Made by a program: the position numbers and the translations under genes. A stretch of DNA of 64,000 nt, from NCBI GenBank assembly GCA_045587185.1, contig JAZNBS010000018.1, positions 1 through 64,000 on the forward strand, written 5' to 3'. Shown one piece after another: positions 59,519 to 64,000 of the stretch. The DNA is from UMGS172 sp045587185. Lineage in GTDB: Bacteria > Bacillota > Clostridia > Oscillospirales > Acutalibacteraceae. Positions within the stretch are counted from its first letter, which is position 1; each line of letters opens with the position of its first letter. The notes under the pieces are model-generated. The model was not told where the DNA came from. It saw only the letters and a program-made list of their open reading frames with translations, and ran no database searches.

Positions 59519-60676
59519 ATGAACGAACAACAAAATAACAATATCAACAGTCCTCTTGAGGATGTTGAGGTACAGACACCCGAATCAGATGCAAATACTT
59601 TGCCAAACGATAGTGAAAATGTCAAAAAGCGCCCTGTTAAGGCGTTGGTTATATTCAATGTGGTAACAAGTATCGTTTTAGTTTTGAGTTTACTCGCAAC
59701 CGGTGTTCTGGGAGCGCTTATATATGTGTTCCAGGATATGGGTAAGAGTGCCTACTTCCCCGATAAAAACGACCATCAAAATCTCGGTATCAATACTGAA
59801 ATAATCGACCAACTTCCAACTGATGATGTTGTAAACATTGCCCTATTCGGCATTGACAACCTAAGCGAGGTTGCCGAAGGCAAAAACGAAACCCTCAAAG
59901 GCCGTTCGGATGCGATTATTGTTATGTCAATCAATAAAACGCAAAAGACCGTGAAACTCACATCGGTACTGCGTGACAGTTGGGTGCCTGTTGAGGTAAG
60001 CGGAGTAGAACGTCATCGCAAAATAAACTCTGCCTATATGATAGGCGGTGCTTTGCTTGCAGTCAAAACACTTAACCGTCAATTCGGCCTTGATATTGCC
60101 GACTATGTCACGGTCAGTGTCAGCCAACTTTCGGGCGTGATTGATAAAATAGGCGGTATTGAGGTTGAATTAACAAAAAAAGAGCGCGACTATGTCAACA
60201 CTTGCTTGCCGAAAACCGAAAAGAAAATAACTGAAACCGGATTAGTTCATCTTAACGGAACACAGGCCGTTGTTTACTCACGCATAAGAAAGATTGACGG
60301 CGAATTTTCAAGAGCAGAACGTCATCAGGAAGTGGTGTTTGCAATGTTCAAGAAAATACTTTCAAAACCTGTGACGGAATATCCCCAACTGCTTCGCTCC
60401 ATCCTCTCTTTGGTTGAAACTTCTCTCAGTTATGATGAAATATTAAGTTATGTACCCTTGGCAACCGATAACTCTCTGAAACTGAACAGCACCACCGTAC
60501 CTGGCGGTATAATTGATGCCGAAAGAGGTATTTTCCCTGATACCAACGGTCTTTGGGTTTATAAATACGACCTTTACGCAGCGCAGGATTTCTTCCACGA
60601 GTGGATATACGGTATGACGGTGGTTGACAATTCAAAACTTGAATCGTCAGTAAGCACTGTCCCAAATAAAAAATAA
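59519..60676 (+). CDS. LytR-CpsA-Psr (LCP) family protein 2
   Basis: 385 aa. It has a longer, acidic cytoplasmic tail (1-39) than its upstream paralogue, a transmembrane helix (about 41-72) and an LCP domain with GRSDA (128-132) and SVLRDSWV (149-156), then KINSAYMIGG. AAAGGAGG lies 9 bases before the ATG. Tandem duplication followed by divergence of the tails is likely. Confidence 0.93.
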   Translation: MNEQQNNNINSPLEDVEVQTPESDANTLPNDSENVKKRPVKALVIFNVVTSIVLVLSLLATGVLGALIYVFQDMGKSAYFPDKNDHQNLGINTEIIDQLPTDDVVNIALFGIDNLSEVAEGKNETLKGRSDAIIVMSINKTQKTVKLTSVLRDSWVPVEVSGVERHRKINSAYMIGGALLAVKTLNRQFGLDIADYVTVSVSQLSGVIDKIGGIEVELTKKERDYVNTCLPKTEKKITETGLVHLNGTQAVVYSRIRKIDGEFSRAERHQEVVFAMFKKILSKPVTEYPQLLRSILSLVETSLSYDEILSYVPLATDNSLKLNSTTVPGGIIDAERGIFPDTNGLWVYKYDLYAAQDFFHEWIYGMTVVDNSKLESSVSTVPNKK

Positions 60677-60700
60677 CCTATAACACAAAGGATGAACTTT

Positions 60701-60964
60701 ATGAAAATTAAAGAAGGTTTCATGTTGAAAAACATTGCCGGTGCCAACGTTGTTGTACCTGTCGGTTCAAACACCGTTTCTTTCCGTTCAGTCATAACGC
60801 TTAATGAATCGGGCGCATTTTTGTGGAAACAACTCGAAAACGAAACCACGCTTGAGCAGATACTCGATGCAATGCTCACGGAATATGACGTTGACCAAGC
60901 AACTGCAAAAGCCGATGTTGACGAGTTTATAGAACTACTTAAAAAGGCAGACCTTTTGCAATGA
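60701..60964 (+). CDS. PqqD-like protein
   Basis: 87 aa. ITLNESGAFLWKQLENETTLEQIL and a following helical AKADVDEFIELLKKADLL are typical of the PqqD (RRE) fold that presents precursor peptides to modifying enzymes. The start at 60701 has AAAGGATG at 8 bases; ATG 60692 is too close. It overlaps the next gene by 4 bases. No precursor or radical SAM enzyme is adjacent. Confidence 0.8.
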   Translation: MKIKEGFMLKNIAGANVVVPVGSNTVSFRSVITLNESGAFLWKQLENETTLEQILDAMLTEYDVDQATAKADVDEFIELLKKADLLQ

Positions 60965-61437
60965 AACCCCAACCTAAGTGTGTTTCTATGGAGGAAATGT
61001 CACCGTTGCTTTTGGGTCTGATTGACGAGGGTGTTGACGTAAACATTCTTGTCACCGGGAACAGTATGCGTCCTATGTTGACACATCTGAAAAGCACGGT
61101 AACGCTGACAAAGTGTGACCCAAAATCTTTAAAAAAAGGTGACATTCCCTTGTACCGCCGTGAGAACGGTCAATATGTTCTGCACCGAATAGTCAGGGTG
61201 CATAAATCTACATATGACATTATCGGTGACCATCAGACCGAAATTGAACGGGATGTGCCCAAAGAAAACGTTTTATGCGTTGTTAAAGAGTTCACGCACA
61301 AAGGTAAAACCTATTCTTGTGTCCAACCGTGTTACCGAATGTATGCCTTTTTGTGGCGTTGGTCGGTGCCCTTTCGCGGTATTATGCTAAAAACCAAACG
61401 GTTTTTCGTAAAGTTTTTCAAACGCAAAAAAGTTTAA
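60961..61437 (+). CDS. S24/S26-family (signal-peptidase-like) peptidase
   Basis: 158 aa. The catalytic serine S35 lies in VTGNSMRPML, and the second box reads LYRRENGQYVLHRIVRV, where H75 may take the general-base place as in SipW-type peptidases. IIGDHQTE is the third box. The C-terminus is aromatic and very basic (MLKTKRFFVKFFKRKK) and could associate with the membrane; no clear N-terminal anchor is present. It is translationally coupled to the PqqD-like gene, so it may process or mature a peptide. Confidence 0.8.
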   Translation: MKPQPKCVSMEEMSPLLLGLIDEGVDVNILVTGNSMRPMLTHLKSTVTLTKCDPKSLKKGDIPLYRRENGQYVLHRIVRVHKSTYDIIGDHQTEIERDVPKENVLCVVKEFTHKGKTYSCVQPCYRMYAFLWRWSVPFRGIMLKTKRFFVKFFKRKKV

Positions 61438-61485
61438 CGGCTTGTAAAAGACCGTACAGAATTTCAATTTCAAAAGGAATAAATT

Positions 61486-62346
61486 ATGAGAATAACCGAT
61501 GTTATCAATTCTGAAAAATTATGCCTTTCATTTGAGGTGTTTCCGCCCAAGACCTCGGATGTTTTTGACAGCGTTAAGACCGCAACCGAAAAAATTGCCG
61601 AACTTAAACCCTCTTATATGAGCGTCACCTACGGTGCAGGAGGCGGAACTTCGGACTATACTTTAAAAATTGCCGAAAATCTCAAAAATCTAGGTGTCCC
61701 CGCTTTGGCACACTTAAGTTGTGTGACCTCCTCTAAGGATGAGATACATCAAAAACTTACGCAGTTGAGTCAACACGGCATTGAGAATATTTTGGCTTTA
61801 CGGGGAGATATTCCCGAAGATTCAGAACAGGTTAAGACCGATTATCACTACGCCAGTGAACTGATTAAAGACATCAAGGCTTTTGGTGGTTTTTGTATCG
61901 GCGGTGCGTGTTATCCCGAATCACACCCCGAAAGTGAATCCAGTATTACCGATATTGACAATCTGCGCAAAAAGGTTGAAGCAGGTTGTGAATTTTTGAC
62001 CACTCAGATGTTCTTTGACAATAACGTTTACTATAATTTTCTCTATCGGTTGAATAACGCAGGTGTCACTGTGCCTGTTGTGGCAGGTATTATGCCGGTG
62101 ACCAACCCCAAATCCATCAAGCGTATCTGCCGAATTTCAGGTTCTGCCTTGCCACAGCGCTTTGTGAGAATTGTTGACCGTTTTGGTGATGACCCTGAGG
62201 CCATGACTCAGGCAGGTATTGCCTATGCCACCGAGCAGATAATTGACCTTTTTGCCAACGGTGTCAAGGCAGTGCACGTTTACTCCATGAACAAGCCTGA
62301 AATTGCCCAAAAAATCAAGAATAACATAAGCGGTATTATAAAATGA
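61486..62346 (+). CDS. metF: Methylenetetrahydrofolate reductase
   Basis: 286 aa FAD-dependent TIM barrel. LSFEVFPPKTSDVF, MSVTYGAGGGT and FLTTQMFFDNNVYY are the family motifs; LALRGDIPED binds folate. It supplies 5-methyl-THF to the downstream methionine synthase. The stop overlaps the next gene by 4 bases. Confidence 0.95.
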   Translation: MRITDVINSEKLCLSFEVFPPKTSDVFDSVKTATEKIAELKPSYMSVTYGAGGGTSDYTLKIAENLKNLGVPALAHLSCVTSSKDEIHQKLTQLSQHGIENILALRGDIPEDSEQVKTDYHYASELIKDIKAFGGFCIGGACYPESHPESESSITDIDNLRKKVEAGCEFLTTQMFFDNNVYYNFLYRLNNAGVTVPVVAGIMPVTNPKSIKRICRISGSALPQRFVRIVDRFGDDPEAMTQAGIAYATEQIIDLFANGVKAVHVYSMNKPEIAQKIKNNISGIIK

Positions 62347-62900
62347 CGCGTGTAGGCAGTGAAATATTAAAACTGGACCAAGACGAACTGATTGCCCGTA
62401 TGATGTGCACCGATATTAACACGGTGCTGTCGCTGTCAGGCGGTTGTGAGCAAGATATACGCTCGGTTGCCAAATGCGATTATTCCTTTAAAAAGACGGG
62501 TGTAAGTGTGAATGGTGATACCGTGAGTTTAGCCTTTGGCGAGATTAAAAGTGTCGGTCTTTCAAGGGTTTTAGACGGGTGTAGTTCAGCATATGTCGTT
62601 GCCGTCACACTGGGGCACGATGTTGACCGAATGTTGCGTAAATACTCGGTGGTGTCGACCGCCGAGCATTTTGTTGCCGATGCCGTTGCTTCCACCCTTT
62701 GCGAGTCGCTTTGCGATTATGTGCAAAACCTTTTGCCACAAAAAACCACCCGCCGATTCAGTCCAGGCTACGGTGACCTTTGTTTGAATCTTCAGGCACC
62801 GTTGCTAAATTTTTTGGACGACTGTGACATAAGTCTTACCGAATCGGGACTTATGATACCTTTAAAATCCGTAACTTTTATTGCAGGTGTTAAAGAATGA
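62343..62900 (+). CDS. MetH activation-domain protein (stand-alone)
   Basis: 185 aa. RRFSPGYGDLCLNLQ is the RxxPGYG signature of the AdoMet-binding activation domain of B12-dependent methionine synthase, here encoded separately. It should remethylate cob(II)alamin with AdoMet and an electron donor. It overlaps both metF and metH by 4 bases, so expression is coupled. Confidence 0.85.
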   Translation: MTRVGSEILKLDQDELIARMMCTDINTVLSLSGGCEQDIRSVAKCDYSFKKTGVSVNGDTVSLAFGEIKSVGLSRVLDGCSSAYVVAVTLGHDVDRMLRKYSVVSTAEHFVADAVASTLCESLCDYVQNLLPQKTTRRFSPGYGDLCLNLQAPLLNFLDDCDISLTESGLMIPLKSVTFIAGVKE

Positions 62901-64000
62901 ACTTAAAAGAACTTATAAAAACCAAACGTCTATATCTTGACGGTGGCACGGGTACGATGTTGCAGAAGAGAGGTCTGCGATCGGGCGAGGGCACCGAGGA
63001 ATGGAACATCACACACCCCGATGAAATTGTAAGACTTCACCGAGAGTATCTTTCGGCGGGGTCGGATATTTTTTGCACCAACACCTTCTCGGTCAACTGC
63101 CTGAAACAGGAAAATTTCCACGAATATATCACAGCCGCTTTTGACTGTGCAAAAAGGGCTAAAGATGGTTTTGAGGATAAGTTTATTGCGTTTGACTTGG
63201 GACCCACAGGCCGACTTTTAAAACCGTTGGGCGACCTTTCTTTTGAAGATGCTGTTGAAGTTTTTGCAAAAAACATACGTCTTGCAGTAAAGTGCGGCGC
63301 CGACCTCATAATGGTCGAAACAATGAACGACCTCTATGAGACCAAAGCGGCAGTTATTGCGGCTAAAGAGAACTGTGACCTGCCCGTTTTTGTAAGCAAC
63401 GCATTCGGTGAGGACGGCAAACTGATGACAGGTGCCGATGCCGATACCGTTATCACAACACTTGGCTCTTTGGGGGTTGATGCCATTGGTATGAACTGCT
63501 CCTTTGGACCCGATAAGATGTTGCCCGTTGTTAAAAAATATGCCGGACTGTCCAGACTGCCCATTATCGTGAAACCCAATGCAGGTCTTCCGAAAGTTGT
63601 CGACGGAAAGACCGTTTTTGACATTGACCCTCAACGTTTCGGTGAGATAATGGCCGAGATTGCACGTGTCGGTGGCACTATACTCGGCGGTTGCTGCGGA
63701 ACAACCCCCGACCACATAAAGGCACTTTTTGACAGCACCAATGCTATTCCATACCCTGACCGCACAGTCCAAAAACGTACTGTTATCTCTTCTTATACCC
63801 ACACCGTTGAGTTTGGCAAAACACCTGTGCTTATCGGTGAACGAATCAATCCCACAGGCAAGAAAAAGATTAAAGAAGCCTTGCGTCAAAAGGATTACAA
63901 CTTTATCTTAAACGAGGGTATACGTCAGGTTGATTTGGGTGTGCAAGTGCTTGATGTCAACGCAGGTCTGCCCGAAATCAACGAGGCCGAAGCCCTGTCT
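62897..64000 (+). CDS. metH: B12-dependent methionine synthase, N-terminal part (cut by window)
   Basis: 368 codons are visible and the frame runs off the right edge. The homocysteine-binding domain shows the zinc cysteines C201 (GMNCSFGP) and C266/C267 (GGCCGTTPDH). The following VLIGERINPTGKKKIKEA begins the pterin-binding domain. The ATG at 62897 overlaps the previous stop (ATGA). The activation domain is expected to be absent from this polypeptide, because it is encoded upstream. Confidence 0.93.
   Translation, partial: MNLKELIKTKRLYLDGGTGTMLQKRGLRSGEGTEEWNITHPDEIVRLHREYLSAGSDIFCTNTFSVNCLKQENFHEYITAAFDCAKRAKDGFEDKFIAFDLGPTGRLLKPLGDLSFEDAVEVFAKNIRLAVKCGADLIMVETMNDLYETKAAVIAAKENCDLPVFVSNAFGEDGKLMTGADADTVITTLGSLGVDAIGMNCSFGPDKMLPVVKKYAGLSRLPIIVKPNAGLPKVVDGKTVFDIDPQRFGEIMAEIARVGGTILGGCCGTTPDHIKALFDSTNAIPYPDRTVQKRTVISSYTHTVEFGKTPVLIGERINPTGKKKIKEALRQKDYNFILNEGIRQVDLGVQVLDVNAGLPEINEAEALS

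Noticed and set aside
1..64000. CRISPR arrays, insertion sequences, prophage or integrase genes
   Set aside because: No regularly spaced repeats, transposase or integrase motifs, or phage structural genes were seen on either strand.

Overview
The window looks like chromosome from a Gram-positive, endospore-lineage Clostridia bacterium, most likely an Oscillospiraceae/Ruminococcaceae-type gut anaerobe. The evidence is: an S10-spc-alpha ribosomal operon with zinc-binding (C+) S4, S14 and L36; a SleB-type cortex hydrolase; the SCIFF peptide and its radical SAM maturase; the clostridial GlgC/GlgD pair; a stand-alone BirA; TTGACA/TATAAT promoters with 17-bp spacers; and strong AGGAGG ribosome binding sites. 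Species cannot be named from the sequence alone.

Layout. 1-190: a strong leftward promoter and leader that look like the start of an rRNA operon lying off the left edge. 329-3542 (+): SleB-like hydrolase, AEC-family transporter, ApgM-type phosphoglycerate mutase. 3721-9946 (-): SecD-SecF fusion, aspartate-type aminotransferase, CLC-family anion transporter, small P-loop kinase. 10079-10316 (-): two serine tRNAs (GCU and UGA anticodons). 10723-16388 (+): glycogen operon glgB-glgC-glgD-glgA, followed by mtaB. 17950-20896 (-): BirA, Mrp/NBP35 ATPase, unknown lipoprotein. 21101-25262 (+): GluRS, GlnRS, Nif3-like protein. 25296-28237 (-): SCIFF precursor (scfA), radical SAM maturase (scfB) and a translationally coupled Orn/Lys/Arg-decarboxylase-family enzyme. 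28337-33276 (-): a complete BMP-type (nucleoside-like) ABC importer. 33542-48917 (-): about 15 kb of ribosomal superoperon from rpsJ to rplQ, including secY, adk, map, a KOW protein, infA, rpmJ and rpoA, preceded by a long structured leader. 49492-50502 (+): a divergently transcribed TIR-domain protein. 50550-53098 (-): Ser/Thr-rich anchored protein, proS, acpP. 53278-58411 (+): shikimate/chorismate operon aroE-aroK-aroB-aroA-aroC-chorismate mutase. 58453-61437 (+): two LCP-family proteins, a PqqD-like protein and an S24/S26 peptidase. 61486-64000 (+): metF, a MetH-activation-domain protein and metH, which is cut by the window edge.

How the genes work together. Most of the window is housekeeping. 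The glg genes form a self-contained glycogen branch: ADP-glucose synthesis, chain elongation and branching. The aro genes carry dehydroquinate synthesis through to prephenate, but DAHP synthase and dehydroquinate dehydratase are not in the window. metF, the activation-domain protein and metH cooperate in B12-dependent methionine synthesis. Several stop/start overlaps (ATGA or TAATG) indicate translational coupling.

The best candidates for new biology are: (1) the TIR protein, whose N-terminal half reads as a guanylate-kinase-like fold with a lost P-loop, next to the S10 promoter; (2) the S10 leader, where two mutually exclusive pairings suggest a terminator/antiterminator switch; (3) the PqqD-like/S26 peptidase pair behind two LCP genes, with no RiPP precursor visible next to it; and (4) the scfA-scfB attenuator and the PLP enzyme coupled to scfB. 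All functional statements come from reading motifs by eye; no database or folding program was run.
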